A DNA stretch of 64,000 bases from Candidatus Yanofskybacteria bacterium CG10_big_fil_rev_8_21_14_0_10_36_16 (GTDB lineage Bacteria; Patescibacteria; Paceibacteria; 2-02-FULL-40-12; IGHO2-01-FULL-4-A). The position numbers were made by a program, and so were the translations under genes. Location of the stretch: assembly GCA_002794035.1 (NCBI GenBank), contig PCXQ01000004.1:186001-250000 (forward strand), written 5' to 3'. The notes below the pieces were generated by a model that had not been told where the DNA came from, searched no databases, and worked only from the letters and a program-made list of their open reading frames with translations. Of this stretch, positions 7,326 to 16,870 are shown piece after piece. Within the stretch, counting starts at the first letter, position 1. The number at the start of each line of letters is the position of its first letter.

Positions 7326-7886
7326 ATGCACAAGAAAAGCATCTTCGTAATAATATTTGTTGGAGTTTTGCTGGCCTTATCTTTTTGGCTTTCAGAGCTT
7401 TTGGCAGAAAATGACGTGGTAAAAGAATTGGTATTTGGTTATGGTTATGCCGGAATGTTTTTAATCTCCATAATAAGCGGATTCAACATCGTAATACCCG
7501 TGCCAGCTATTACTTTTTTACCAGTATTCACCGGAGCTGGACTAGGTTTTTGGAGCTCAATCATTATAATCACTGCTGGTATGACAATCGGAGATGGACT
7601 GGGTTACATAATAGGACGCACTGGCAATAGATTAGCAAGGGACAAGAATAAAATTAAAAGATACATAAAAGAAATAATGAACACCAAAAAAAAATACAAT
7701 CTTGGTGTTGTGACCCTACTCTTTATTTATGCGGCATTTATACCGGCTCCCAATGAAGTAATAATTATACCGCTAGGATTTATGGGGTATCGTTTTAAAC
7801 ACATTTTTCCAGTCGTATTAGCGGGCAACTTAGTTTTCAATACCCTCTCAGCCTTTGGAGTTACAAATCTTTTTAAAATAATCTAA
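7326..7886 (+). CDS. DedA/SNARE-associated (VTT) family membrane protein
   Basis: Polytopic inner-membrane protein of the VTT/DedA superfamily, whose members act in lipid and envelope homeostasis. After an N-terminal hydrophobic segment (KSIFVIIFVGVLLALSFW), the core has GFNIVIPVPAITFLPV and MTIGDGLGYIIGRTGN, the glycine-rich family region, and a C-terminal FIPAPNEVIIIPLGFMGY. The ATG at 7326 is chosen because a perfect -10 box sits 7 nt upstream; a TTG at 7302 would lie inside the promoter. The last bases overlap the end of the convergent gene by 4 nt. Confidence 0.8.
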   Translation: MHKKSIFVIIFVGVLLALSFWLSELLAENDVVKELVFGYGYAGMFLISIISGFNIVIPVPAITFLPVFTGAGLGFWSSIIIITAGMTIGDGLGYIIGRTGNRLARDKNKIKRYIKEIMNTKKKYNLGVVTLLFIYAAFIPAPNEVIIIPLGFMGYRFKHIFPVVLAGNLVFNTLSAFGVTNLFKII

Positions 7887-9451
7887 AAACCAGGCAATCT
7901 TATAGACCCGGGCTTTGTTGGATCAAATCCGTTAAGCACTTCTTCTCCATCATCATAACCATCCCCATCGGTATCGGGATTTTCAAGATCAGTTCCATAA
8001 ATGCTTTCATAACTATCTAATAGCCCATCTTCATCTGTATCTCCAGAAAATATACTTCCAATCAATCCCTCAAACAACTCTTCGCCTGAAACAGACCCAG
8101 AAGGAACAGCAACTGAAACTGGCTCATTAAATCCGTTAAACCCATATGCAAATGTAGCAGTTACAGTTGACGTCTCCTGAGGATCTATAAACAGTAAGTC
8201 AATACTTATCTTTCTGGGCAACAAATCATTTTTACCTATCCAAATATCTCCCGCCATTTGTATGGCAGATAAAAGTTGGTTCATCTGCTGCTCAGAATAA
8301 TTAGAATATTCTGAACTAATTCCCTTTTCTTCAGCTAGAATTTGTAAAACTTCACTAATATATTTAACTAGGGCTTCACTATCTACAATAAATCTTAGGT
8401 GTCGCGTCTCTATGCCATCTATATTTTCGGAGCTCAATTCATCTCTCAGTTTTAAAATTCCTGATTCTTTGAATTTGTCTATAAGCATTTGAGTTTCTTC
8501 ATCCGTCAGCTGTTTACCGCCTATATCTAAACCTACGCCTTGATTCTGTACTTTGGTAGCATCAAATTCATACCATTGGCCTTTTATCTTATTTACAACT
8601 GGCACAAAAAGATTATTTACTTCTTGGCTATTCTCGCTATTATTGCCTAACTCAAAATCAGATAGGTTTATGTAAAATTTGTGACCCGCACTTATTGTTT
8701 GAGCTGAAAAATTTACAAAATCTCCTACATCAATTCTTCCACTCATATCAAATTGGAATGTTGACTTTTCATTACCTGGAATTGAATGGTCAAAAACTCC
8801 CTCTGAACTTAATCTAAACGAACCACTCAATCCATTAAATTTACCCACGTCTCCGTGCCCCTGCTCCTGAACTGAAACCTCTCCAGAAAATTGGGCCACT
8901 TCTACAGCATCTAGAACAAGTGAGCTCAACAATATATTAGCAAAAGAAGATTTGGACCTAACAAAACCGTTAATATTTGAATCCTCCTGATTAAAGGCTG
9001 ACTGGCCAATAAAGAAATCAGCATTAACAGTTACCGAATACTTCCCTGATTTAACTTCGCTTAATTTCTCTAATGAATTTATCAAAACAAACTCTGGAGT
9101 GCTTTGCCCCAAATACCAATATCCTGCAGCCGCTCCCGCAGCCAAAACAAGAAGTACAACAAACACAATAGCCGCTTTTCTACCTGCAGATGATTTTCTA
9201 GGAATCGAGGAAACAACACTACTCTGAATTTTTGGCTGAGCTTGTTCGCCAAATGTCTGATTAACTTCTCCACCGCTTGCCGACTTTAAATCATTTTCTG
9301 GAATACTTTTTTTACCATCAACTTCATTAAAAGCTTCCTCAACATCTTGCTCTTGCCAACCAGAACTTAAAAGAGCTCTTTTTATCAAAGAGTCGTCCGC
9401 GATTGTTTGTCTAGCCTGTTTTATATATTCTGTTATCTCACTTTTTGCCAT
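7883..9451 (-). CDS. Membrane-anchored surface protein with calcium-binding-type C-terminal repeats
   Basis: Unknown function. Residues 1-45 form a short helical domain (EITEYIKQARQTIADDSLIK...), seen at the start of other CPR surface proteins. One transmembrane helix follows near 90-113 (AAIVFVVLLVLAAGAAAGYW), then a large extracytoplasmic region rich in Ser and Asp. The C-terminus carries thrombospondin type-3-like repeats (DTDEDGLLDSYE, DTDGDGYDDGEE) that normally bind calcium. It could be a cell-surface adhesion or scaffold protein. Convergent with the VTT gene. Confidence 0.7.
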   Translation of the reverse strand: MAKSEITEYIKQARQTIADDSLIKRALLSSGWQEQDVEEAFNEVDGKKSIPENDLKSASGGEVNQTFGEQAQPKIQSSVVSSIPRKSSAGRKAAIVFVVLLVLAAGAAAGYWYLGQSTPEFVLINSLEKLSEVKSGKYSVTVNADFFIGQSAFNQEDSNINGFVRSKSSFANILLSSLVLDAVEVAQFSGEVSVQEQGHGDVGKFNGLSGSFRLSSEGVFDHSIPGNEKSTFQFDMSGRIDVGDFVNFSAQTISAGHKFYINLSDFELGNNSENSQEVNNLFVPVVNKIKGQWYEFDATKVQNQGVGLDIGGKQLTDEETQMLIDKFKESGILKLRDELSSENIDGIETRHLRFIVDSEALVKYISEVLQILAEEKGISSEYSNYSEQQMNQLLSAIQMAGDIWIGKNDLLPRKISIDLLFIDPQETSTVTATFAYGFNGFNEPVSVAVPSGSVSGEELFEGLIGSIFSGDTDEDGLLDSYESIYGTDLENPDTDGDGYDDGEEVLNGFDPTKPGSIRLPGF

Positions 9452-9555
9452 CTATATTATTATAACATTAATTAATTTATAAAATTATATACTTAGTGGA
9501 TAAATACTATAAAACATGGTGGTATAATATAACTAGCTAAAAAATTAAAGCCTCC

Positions 9556-10089
9556 ATGAGCGATCAAACACAATTAAACACAATCTATCCCAACCAACCG
9601 CCGCCGCCAAGACCACCATCTCCCCCTTCTTCTGATTCTCAGACGAACTATCAAATAACACCCGAAGCGGAAAGCCAAAAAACCGCTAACCGAGAAAGAT
9701 TAGCCAGTTTTTTGATTTTGCTTTCTGGTTTTGCCATAACATATCTTGCATTTGCACACATAAACAACCTCTGGCCTTGGGAAACAATATTCAACAATTC
9801 CATAAACGCCAAAACACCAAAAATAGTAAGGGACCTATGCTCAGCAAAAGTTTCGAAATCACTATCAGTTGATAGTATAAAAATTACATTTCAACCAGTA
9901 AACCCCAGGGCATATTCTTGTGATTATGGAATATGGAGAGTAACAAATGGGTCTTCATTTGTTGAAACATCTTATTATTTTGATTCCCAAGGACGCTATC
10001 TTGATCACTGCAACCAAATAGAGCACCCCTCTGGATGCAATACCTACGGGTCATTGTTGTGCGATAATACAGTAAATTTTTGCAGATAA
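9556..10089 (+). CDS. Hypothetical protein, proline-rich N-terminus and one membrane helix
   Basis: No family recognised. Residues 14-30 are a Pro-rich stretch (PPPPRPPSPP). A hydrophobic helix lies near 50-67 (LASFLILLSGFAITYLAF), and the remainder is a small exported domain with several Cys (CSAKV, CDYGIW, CNQIEHPSGC, CDNTVNFC), compatible with disulfides. The promoter-like TATAAT near 9524 leaves a leader of about 25 nt. No Shine-Dalgarno. Followed by an AT-rich terminator-like hairpin. Confidence 0.65.
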   Translation: MSDQTQLNTIYPNQPPPPRPPSPPSSDSQTNYQITPEAESQKTANRERLASFLILLSGFAITYLAFAHINNLWPWETIFNNSINAKTPKIVRDLCSAKVSKSLSVDSIKITFQPVNPRAYSCDYGIWRVTNGSSFVETSYYFDSQGRYLDHCNQIEHPSGCNTYGSLLCDNTVNFCR

Positions 10090-10117
10090 TATAACAAATA
10101 ATCTCAAAAATTAAATA

Positions 10118-10158
10118 TTGAATATCAAGTCAACCTTGATATTCAAGTTGTTATTTTT
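10118..10158 (+). terminator. AT-rich hairpin terminator
   Basis: TTGAATATCAAG (10118-10129), loop TCAAC, CTTGATATTCAA (10135-10146), followed by GTTGTTATTTTTG. Confidence 0.6.
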
Positions 10159-10169
10159 GAACTTAATCA

Positions 10170-10367
10170 GTGTTTGACAATCATTTGTACAACCTAATGC
10201 TTCAAATAACCCAAGAGCATAAATCATTATGGAGAATCAAAAACAATTACGAAAAAGATGCTGGCGAATGCCCTGAGTGCCAAGCATTCTGGGACAAAAT
10301 GGAAAAAGACAAAAAAGATCACATAAATGAATTGCAGGGATTAATAAAAAAGCATATGGAACAATAG
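10170..10367 (+). CDS. Small conserved CPR-type protein with CxxC
   Basis: A 65-residue, mostly helical protein starting MFDNHLYNLMLQITQEHKSL, with a central CPEC and a Lys-rich C-terminal helix. From memory this pattern recurs in CPR genomes, but no function is known to me. It is probably cytoplasmic. The start is GTG. A terminator with a U-rich tail follows, so it is transcribed alone. The single CxxC could bind metal as a dimer (inference). Confidence 0.7.
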   Translation: MFDNHLYNLMLQITQEHKSLWRIKNNYEKDAGECPECQAFWDKMEKDKKDHINELQGLIKKHMEQ

Positions 10368-10385
10368 CAACCAGCACGAAACAAA

Positions 10386-10416
10386 AAAGCATAGAGTTAT
10401 CTCTGTGCTTTTTTTA
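10386..10416 (+). terminator. Intrinsic terminator (plus-strand small gene)
   Basis: GCATAGAG-TTAT-CTCTGTGC stem (one T-G pair) followed by seven T. Confidence 0.75.
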
Positions 10417-10424
10417 TAAAAACA

Positions 10425-10444
10425 AGCCCCTCCTAGGAGGGGCT
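10425..10444 (-). terminator. Intrinsic terminator of the V-type ATPase operon
   Basis: Palindrome AGCCCCTCC TAGGAGGGGCT just downstream of the last operon gene on the minus strand, with a U-rich tail in that direction. Confidence 0.7.
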
Positions 10445-10466
10445 ATTTTAATGTAGTAATTAGCCT

Positions 10467-11087
10467 TTAAACCATACCGGATTTTACTCGCATTAGCGAC
10501 ACAAACGCTGACCTTTCCTGTTCGTTAAGCTTTGCAGTAATATATTTCATGGTTTCCTCAATATTTGGGATCAGAACATGTTCCAAAGCATTAACTCTTC
10601 GGCGGGTTTTTTCTATTTCTTCTGCTAAAAGTTTTGCCGAGTGTTCGGTTTCAGCAAGTTCTACCATATTTTTTAATGTTTTTGAAAATACTCTCAAAGC
10701 CCTGTCCATGCTAGAGCTGGTCGTAAATAAATCATAGGACAATATTTGTCCTTCTTCTTTATATTCAAATTGGGGAACCTGAACACCCATAACATTTTTT
10801 GCCTCAGCTTTAAGACTTATTTTTTGACCCGGCGAATAAAAAGATTCTTTAATTACAGATCTTCTCATCTTGGCCGAGCTGAAAATAAACGAGAAAAACG
10901 CTAACCCTAAATCACTTTCAATCACCTCTCTCAAATCACGAGCTTTCTTAATTATGCTCATGAAGTGTTTCATCAAGCCATCGCGCTTCTCTTTAAGGAG
11001 CTTGTATCCCCTTCTGGCGGTTACCAACTTGGCCCTTAATTTTAAGAGCTCTTGGCGAGTAGGATTTACATTTAGCTTGTTGGCCAT
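10467..11087 (-). CDS. atpD: V/A-type ATPase subunit D
   Basis: Central rotor shaft of the archaeal/vacuolar-type ATPase, transmitting torque between the A3B3 head and the membrane ring. The N-terminal NVNPTRQELLKLRAKL is the family signature. The protein is almost entirely long helices forming an antiparallel coiled coil, with conserved RRVNALEHVLIPN near 165-177. Length 206 aa is standard. Last gene of the operon, 16 bp after subunit B. Confidence 0.95.
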   Translation of the reverse strand: MANKLNVNPTRQELLKLRAKLVTARRGYKLLKEKRDGLMKHFMSIIKKARDLREVIESDLGLAFFSFIFSSAKMRRSVIKESFYSPGQKISLKAEAKNVMGVQVPQFEYKEEGQILSYDLFTTSSSMDRALRVFSKTLKNMVELAETEHSAKLLAEEIEKTRRRVNALEHVLIPNIEETMKYITAKLNEQERSAFVSLMRVKSGMV

Positions 11088-11103
11088 AATTTAAATTAGA
11101 TAA

Positions 11104-12492
11104 TTAAATAATTTGTTTCATATACTTCTCAATATACTCTGGTTTCAACCTCTTAAGTTCTGATTTGGGCAAGATAGATAAAAGCTTCCATCCTATGGTT
11201 AGTGTTTCTAAGATACTCCTGTCTTCATCAGCGCCTTGTCTTATAAATTGGTCTTCGAACGCTTCGGCAAATCTAGCGTATTTTTTATCTACATCAGATA
11301 AAGCTGCTTCTCCCAAAATTACAGCCAATTCCTTAGCTTCTTTTCCTGAGGCATAAGCAGCAAAAAGCTGGTTCAAAATACCCGAGTGGTCCTCTCTGGT
11401 TTTACCTTCTCCTATGCCTTTGTCCTTAAGTCTTGAAAGAGAAGGCAAAACATCAACAGGAGGATAAATACCCTTTCTGTATAAATCACGGGACATCATT
11501 ATCTGACCTTCCGTAATATACCCGGTCAAGTCAGGGATTGGATGGGTTTTGTCGTCTTCAGGCATTGTTAAAACAGGGATTTGAGTAATAGAACCCGGTC
11601 TGCCCTTGATTCTTCCAGCTCTTTCATAAATAGTTGAAAGATCAGTATAAAGATAGCCGGGGTATCCCCTTCTACCGGGTATTTCCTTTCTTGCTGCTGA
11701 CACCTCTCTCAATGCCTCACAATAGTTTGTAAGATCAGTTAAAATAACTAAAACGTGCATACCTTTTTCATATGCGAGATATTCTGCAGCGGTAAGAGCT
11801 AAACGAGGTAAAGTTATTCTTTCAATTACGGGGTCATCAGCTAGGTTAACAAAAAGCGTTGATCTTTCTATTGCTCCAGTCTGCCTAAATTGATTGATAA
11901 AATATTCGGACTCCTCAAATGTGATACCCATAGCTGCAAACACTACAGCAAAATCGCCCTCACTCTTACCATCTACCCTTACTACCTTTGCCTGCCTAGC
12001 AATTTGAGCCACAACTTCAGAGTGCGGAAGTCCAGACCCAGAAAATATAGGTAATTTTTGCCCACGAACCAGAGTATTCAAACCGTCTATTGTAGAGATA
12101 CCAGTCTGAATAAAATCATTAGGGAAATCTCTTGAGTAAGGGTTCAAAGGAGAACCATTAATATTAAGCTTCTTTGAAGCAATCGGCGCAGGCAATCCGT
12201 CTTTAGGACTACCAGCCCCATCAAACACCCTGCCCAACATATCATCTGATACTCCGAGCTCCATTGGTTTGCCCGTAAACCTAACTTTTGCATTGTCTAC
12301 AGCAAGCCCTCTTGATTCTTCAAATATCTGAACGACTGCTCTGTCTCCAGATACTTCAAGCACGCGACCTCTTCTTTTAGAGCCATCAGTTAATTCAATT
12401 TCGGCCACCTCTTCATAGCCAACGCCCTCAACCCCCTCAACAACCATAAGAGGTCCTGCGATGTCACTTATTGTCTTGTAAAATTTTGTCAT
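11104..12492 (-). CDS. atpB: V/A-type ATPase subunit B (non-catalytic)
   Basis: Non-catalytic nucleotide-binding-fold subunit alternating with A in the head. It contains DFPNDFIQTGISTIDGLNTL and SGSGLPHSEVVAQIARQA, the B-subunit version that lacks a true P-loop. GRRGYPGYLYTDLSTIYERAG is also characteristic. Length 462 aa is normal. It follows subunit A by 16 bp. Confidence 0.96.
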   Translation of the reverse strand: MTKFYKTISDIAGPLMVVEGVEGVGYEEVAEIELTDGSKRRGRVLEVSGDRAVVQIFEESRGLAVDNAKVRFTGKPMELGVSDDMLGRVFDGAGSPKDGLPAPIASKKLNINGSPLNPYSRDFPNDFIQTGISTIDGLNTLVRGQKLPIFSGSGLPHSEVVAQIARQAKVVRVDGKSEGDFAVVFAAMGITFEESEYFINQFRQTGAIERSTLFVNLADDPVIERITLPRLALTAAEYLAYEKGMHVLVILTDLTNYCEALREVSAARKEIPGRRGYPGYLYTDLSTIYERAGRIKGRPGSITQIPVLTMPEDDKTHPIPDLTGYITEGQIMMSRDLYRKGIYPPVDVLPSLSRLKDKGIGEGKTREDHSGILNQLFAAYASGKEAKELAVILGEAALSDVDKKYARFAEAFEDQFIRQGADEDRSILETLTIGWKLLSILPKSELKRLKPEYIEKYMKQII

Positions 12493-12508
12493 ATTACTTT
12501 ATATTAAA

Positions 12509-14251
12509 TTAATTTTTAAAATTAAAACCATTAGACATATTTTTAATAAGTTCTTCTAGCTCTCCGAGTTTTTCTTCCGGCACAAACTTAGCTCTAGCAA
12601 TTTTTTCCTTTAGATCTGTTGGAATTTCTTTCAAATTAACCCCTTTATCAAGAGCTCCTTCGGACAGTCTGTGCATAGTTATTATCGCCTTTAAAAGCAA
12701 GTACATTTTTCTAACTGAACTATAAGTATCAACATCATCAAAAGCGTTCTGCTGTAAAAAGTCCTCTCTTATTGATTTTGCAGTCTCAAGAGTTAACTGC
12801 TCTTTTTCCGACAATGCCTCAATACCTACCAAGCGAACAATTTCCTGAAGCTTAGACTCTTCTTGCAATATTTCCATTGCTTTAATTCTTACATCACGCC
12901 AATCATCACCGGCGTTTTGAACCATGAATTTTCCTATCTCATCTAAATATAAAGAGTAACTGTTTAGCCAGTTAATTGCCGGGAAGTGCCTGCGGTATGC
13001 AAGCTGTGCTTCTAATCCCCAAAAAACCTTAACGACTCGCAAGGTGTTTTGGGTTACCGGCTCAGACAAGTCGCCACCCGGAGGAGATACAGCACCAATA
13101 ACTGTAAGAGAACCGGTTCTATCCTCAGTGCCTAGACACCTAACATAACCAGCTCTTTCATAAAAACTTGCTGTCCTTGAACCCAGATAAGCAGGATACC
13201 CTTCTTCACCAGGCATTTCTTCCAGCCTTCCTGACATTTCACGAAGTGCTTCAGCCCAGCGAGATGTAGAATCAGCCATCAAAGCCACATTGTAACCCAT
13301 GTCTCTAAAGTATTCAGCAATTGTAATACCTGTATAAACAGATGCTTCACGAGCAGCAACGGGCATGTTTGATGTGTTGGCTATCAAAATAGTTCGTTCC
13401 ATCAATGGTCTTCCGGTTTTTGGATCCTTAAGTTCGGGAAATTCCAACAAAACATCTGTCATTTCATTCCCTCTTTCACCACATCCTATAAAAACAATAA
13501 TGTCGGCATCTGACCACTTGGCCAGCTGGTGTTGAACAACAGTTTTACCGGAACCAAACGGACCGGGCACACAAGCTGTGCCTCCTTTTGCCACAGGGAA
13601 AAATGCATCTATAACCCTTTGGCCTGAGATTAACGGCTCAACCGAAACCAGCTTTTCTTTAACAGGTCTTGGCTCTCTAATTGGCCAAACCTGCATCATT
13701 GAAATCTCCTTACCGCCTACAACCGCTATGGGTTCGGTTACTGTAAAACTGCCCGATTCAATTTTTTCTACTTTTCCAAAAATACCGGGAGGAATCATTA
13801 TCTGGTGCTTAAACAAATCAGTCTCCTGAACTTCACCAAGAGGATCTCCGGGTGAAACAATATCTCCGGATGAAACAACAGATTTAAACTGCCACTTCTT
13901 TCCGCGATCAAGTGCGGGAACCTCTACTCCTCTTTCAATAAATGGAGAGTTGCTTGATTCAGCAATTCCCGGAAGCGGACGCTGAACACCATCATATATG
14001 CTTCCCAAAAGACCGGGACCCAACTCCACCGAAAGAGGCATGCCGGTTGTGCTAACCGGATCACCAGGCATCAAACCTGCAGTATCCTCATAAACCTGAA
14101 TTGATGCCACATCGCCATGAAGTTCAATTATTTCACCAACTAATCTTTTATCGGATACCTTAACAACATCATAAAGCTTAGCATTTTCCATGCCTGAAGC
14201 CTCTACAAGCGGACCTGAAACTTTTTTGATTGTACCTGTTTTTGTATTCAT
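12509..14251 (-). CDS. atpA: V/A-type ATPase catalytic subunit A
   Basis: Catalytic ATP-hydrolysing/synthesising subunit. It has the N-terminal beta-barrel and the bulge domain unique to V/A-type A subunits (residues about 110-200). The Walker A is GPFGSGKT, followed by the catalytic-site FIGCGERGNEM and later SRWAEALREMSGRLEEMPGE. Length 580 aa fits the family and is longer than F-type beta. No Shine-Dalgarno is obvious before the ATG. Confidence 0.97.
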   Translation of the reverse strand: MNTKTGTIKKVSGPLVEASGMENAKLYDVVKVSDKRLVGEIIELHGDVASIQVYEDTAGLMPGDPVSTTGMPLSVELGPGLLGSIYDGVQRPLPGIAESSNSPFIERGVEVPALDRGKKWQFKSVVSSGDIVSPGDPLGEVQETDLFKHQIMIPPGIFGKVEKIESGSFTVTEPIAVVGGKEISMMQVWPIREPRPVKEKLVSVEPLISGQRVIDAFFPVAKGGTACVPGPFGSGKTVVQHQLAKWSDADIIVFIGCGERGNEMTDVLLEFPELKDPKTGRPLMERTILIANTSNMPVAAREASVYTGITIAEYFRDMGYNVALMADSTSRWAEALREMSGRLEEMPGEEGYPAYLGSRTASFYERAGYVRCLGTEDRTGSLTVIGAVSPPGGDLSEPVTQNTLRVVKVFWGLEAQLAYRRHFPAINWLNSYSLYLDEIGKFMVQNAGDDWRDVRIKAMEILQEESKLQEIVRLVGIEALSEKEQLTLETAKSIREDFLQQNAFDDVDTYSSVRKMYLLLKAIITMHRLSEGALDKGVNLKEIPTDLKEKIARAKFVPEEKLGELEELIKNMSNGFNFKN

Positions 14252-14279
14252 ATTAATTATTTTAATTATTAATTAATTA

Positions 14280-14600
14280 TTAATTTGATAAAATGTCCGA
14301 CCCTACTGCTTTTTCTACTATCTTTTTTATATTTGCCAAACCGGCACCTGTTGAACCCTTGTGGGATGGAACAGCAATCAATGCCGGCAAGGCTCTTTTT
14401 GATAGCTCGCTAACAGCGCCTGATAGTTTGACATACCAGTCCTCGGTAATAAATATCACTCCGTAATTTCCACTATCGCAAAGCTTAATAAGTTCTTCCA
14501 GTGTTTTTTCAATAGTTTCCGCAGGGACGACATCTAAACCTAGGGCTTTAAACCCTATTACTGCTTCACCTGATCCAATTATTGCTATTTTATAATCCAT
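14280..14600 (-). CDS. atpF: V/A-type ATPase subunit F
   Basis: Small Rossmann-like regulatory subunit that binds the rotor subunit D. MDYKIAIIGSGEAVIGFKAL at the N-terminus and a central GVIFITEDWY match the subunit F pattern, as does ALIAVPSHKGSTG. Length 106 aa is standard. Located between C and A, the usual order. Confidence 0.92.
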   Translation of the reverse strand: MDYKIAIIGSGEAVIGFKALGLDVVPAETIEKTLEELIKLCDSGNYGVIFITEDWYVKLSGAVSELSKRALPALIAVPSHKGSTGAGLANIKKIVEKAVGSDILSN

Positions 14601-14612
14601 GGTAATGTTAGG

Positions 14613-15605
14613 TTATATAGCCCTTAGTGTTCTCTTTATCTCGCCTGAATCAATTTCATTCATTTTGCCTGCCATTATCAAACGAATATTGATAACAGCA
14701 GAATGTTTCCTCTGGAAATATGAATAAACTTGTTCCGGTCCATAACTTAAATATCGCGCTTGATTAATATATGAAATAAAATAATTATCTAAATCACGTT
14801 CAAACTCAAATAAATTTTTGTTTTCTAAATACTCGCGCAACGATTCTTTAACTTCATTGCTCTCATAACTTGCCAAAAAATTTGTGACACCGTCTTCCCC
14901 GCTCTCATAGGCAGTCATCAACTCACCAACGCTCCAAAAAGAATTATCACTCAACATTTTTTTAAATTCATTAGCCGGCAATTCAAATCTAAGAGCTCTC
15001 ATAAAAGCAATCACTGTCGCATTACTTATTTTAATTTGAATAGATCTTTTAATAAATTCATTGCCCAAATTGTCGGCAATTTCATATTGCATTTGATACA
15101 TGGCTTTAGTAACAGCAACATCTACTATCCAGGGCGCGCCAGAATTTGCTTCAACTTCTTTTTCTACAGCCACAATCAAATCTTTAAATTTTTCATCAAG
15201 GAACATAGACTTCCTTTCATTCATATAAGACTTAATGTCTTCCGGCGGGTAAACAGTCTCTCCTTCAAAACTTTCAACCTCTTTTACGCCTAAATATTTT
15301 TCTTTAAGCAAAAGACGCAAATTCAGAAAATCCCTCTCAATAAACAACAACCGAAAAAGGTCATAATCTGGAATATCGCGTTTTAAAAATTCATAAAGCT
15401 CTGTAAAATCTTTCCTCATAGCATCTCTGTATTGTGCTGGCTCAAGATCTAATAAATTATCCGCGTAATCTGTATCATTTAAAACTCTGTAAGCATCATC
15501 AAAAGAAGGAGCATCAACCATGCGTTCTATATCTGTGTGATCGAGCATCTTTGACTCACGAGACCAGACAAGAGAGCTAATTGTAATATATTTATCAGAA
15601 TTCAA
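14613..15605 (-). CDS. atpC: V/A-type ATPase subunit C
   Basis: Socket subunit connecting the central stalk to the membrane rotor ring. It is an all-helical protein of three related domains, as in Thermus subunit C / eukaryotic subunit d. The sequence is poorly conserved; recognised by length (330 aa), helical pattern, YLSYGPEQVYSYFQRK and INIRLIMAGKMN near the C-terminus, and position between E and F. It ends 13 bp before subunit F. Confidence 0.88.
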   Translation of the reverse strand: MNSDKYITISSLVWSRESKMLDHTDIERMVDAPSFDDAYRVLNDTDYADNLLDLEPAQYRDAMRKDFTELYEFLKRDIPDYDLFRLLFIERDFLNLRLLLKEKYLGVKEVESFEGETVYPPEDIKSYMNERKSMFLDEKFKDLIVAVEKEVEANSGAPWIVDVAVTKAMYQMQYEIADNLGNEFIKRSIQIKISNATVIAFMRALRFELPANEFKKMLSDNSFWSVGELMTAYESGEDGVTNFLASYESNEVKESLREYLENKNLFEFERDLDNYFISYINQARYLSYGPEQVYSYFQRKHSAVINIRLIMAGKMNEIDSGEIKRTLRAI

Positions 15606-15626
15606 TTTATTGTTTATGAATTGTTA

Positions 15627-16196
15627 TTAATTATTTTTAAAAATATTTTCTGCTATTTCTTCTTTCATTTTTTCGCTAGCGCTTACTACCAATGCCTTAT
15701 ATGTCATATCAACCTCAATCCTATCCGTCCTGTAAACAAACCCGCCTGAAACACCCAAGATTTCATTGGAAATTTTGTCGTTTCGACCGCTCTTGCCAAG
15801 GGCTTTCTCGAGTATATTCTTGTTGTTGCCTGCACCAAACAATATACCTTCCGTTTTGGGCAGTTTCTTTAATGCTTCAGCCAAAAGCCCAACCTGTTTT
15901 TCTTCACTCATTTCTGACAAAAGATTCTCTGCTTTGTTAAAGACATCATTTAAGACTTTAACTTTTTTATCAAGAATCTTTGCAGAACCTTTTAGCTTAA
16001 AATTAAATAAAGCACTTTGTGTTTTACTTATAAGTTCCCTTCGTTTCTTTTCCAAAAGTTCTTTTCTGCGATTGCCTGTTTTGATATCCCACTCCGAAAC
16101 TAGCGCTTCATATTTTTTAGCGTACTCTCCTTTTATTTCATCCGCCTTTGCCTCGGCGTCAGATTTAATAGATTTTAATATATCAGATAAAGCCAA
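15627..16196 (-). CDS. atpE: V/A-type ATPase subunit E
   Basis: Peripheral-stalk subunit pairing with the H/G-type coiled-coil subunit. The N-terminal half is a Lys/Glu/Ala-rich helix (DILKSIKSDAEAKADEIKGE). The C-terminal alpha/beta part has GVSGGFVYRTDRIEVDMTY, the E-subunit signature GG....G.I.vd.T. Length 189 aa is typical. Confidence 0.9.
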   Translation of the reverse strand: MALSDILKSIKSDAEAKADEIKGEYAKKYEALVSEWDIKTGNRRKELLEKKRRELISKTQSALFNFKLKGSAKILDKKVKVLNDVFNKAENLLSEMSEEKQVGLLAEALKKLPKTEGILFGAGNNKNILEKALGKSGRNDKISNEILGVSGGFVYRTDRIEVDMTYKALVVSASEKMKEEIAENIFKNN

Positions 16197-16289
16197 GTTT
16201 TAATTAAACATTTAACCATTTCGACATTTAAGCAAGCTGAATTTATGCCAATTGTTTTTATGTTTAGATGTTTAGATATTTATGTAATA

Positions 16290-16763
16290 CTAAACTGTTA
16301 TACCAAATATCAAAAGAATGCTGATAAGCAACCCTAACACAGCGTATGTCTCTACCATAGCAGAAAGAATAATTGCCTTACCCATGGCCTTTGGCTGTGT
16401 TGCCACTATTTTCATGCCTGAAGCAGATACCTTTCCTTGGTACCAACCTGAAGAAAAACCAGCGATAGCAATGGGCAAAGATGCGAAAAGCAAGCTCAAG
16501 CCATTACTCATTGTCAGTGCGACAATCTCTCCTCCAAACAGCCCGATTTTCTGTAATATTAAAAATGCTACCAAAAAACCGTAAATACCCTGTGTGGCTG
16601 GAAGGGCCTCAAGGACCAAAACCTTCCCGAACTTATCGGGGTCTTCTGATATAACGCCAGCGCCGGCCTGACCAGCAGCACTAACGCCGAGAACCGAACC
16701 AGCACCAGCAAAACCAACTGCCAATCCTGCTCCCAAAATAGCCAATGAAATTCCTAATTCCAT
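16290..16763 (-). CDS. atpK: V-type ATPase membrane rotor subunit K, probable Na+ type
   Basis: Proteolipid forming the ion-carrying ring. The 157 residues make two hairpins (four helices), as in Enterococcus hirae NtpK. Only the second hairpin has the ion-binding carboxylate (Glu138 in AMVETYAVLG). Residues corresponding to the NtpK sodium site are all present: Leu54, Thr57, Gln58 and Tyr61 (LPATQGIY), Gln109 (WYQGK) and Glu138. Established knowledge of NtpK makes this a strong hint, but not proof, of Na+ rather than H+ coupling. Confidence 0.94.
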   Translation of the reverse strand: MELGISLAILGAGLAVGFAGAGSVLGVSAAGQAGAGVISEDPDKFGKVLVLEALPATQGIYGFLVAFLILQKIGLFGGEIVALTMSNGLSLLFASLPIAIAGFSSGWYQGKVSASGMKIVATQPKAMGKAIILSAMVETYAVLGLLISILLIFGITV

Positions 16764-16870
16764 AATTAATTAAACTTACAATATACAACCTACAAATCAC
16801 AAAGAGTCTTGAAATTTGTGAGTTGAAATTTGTGAGTTATTTTTGTTAAATTTTATTTTTAAAAACTAAA

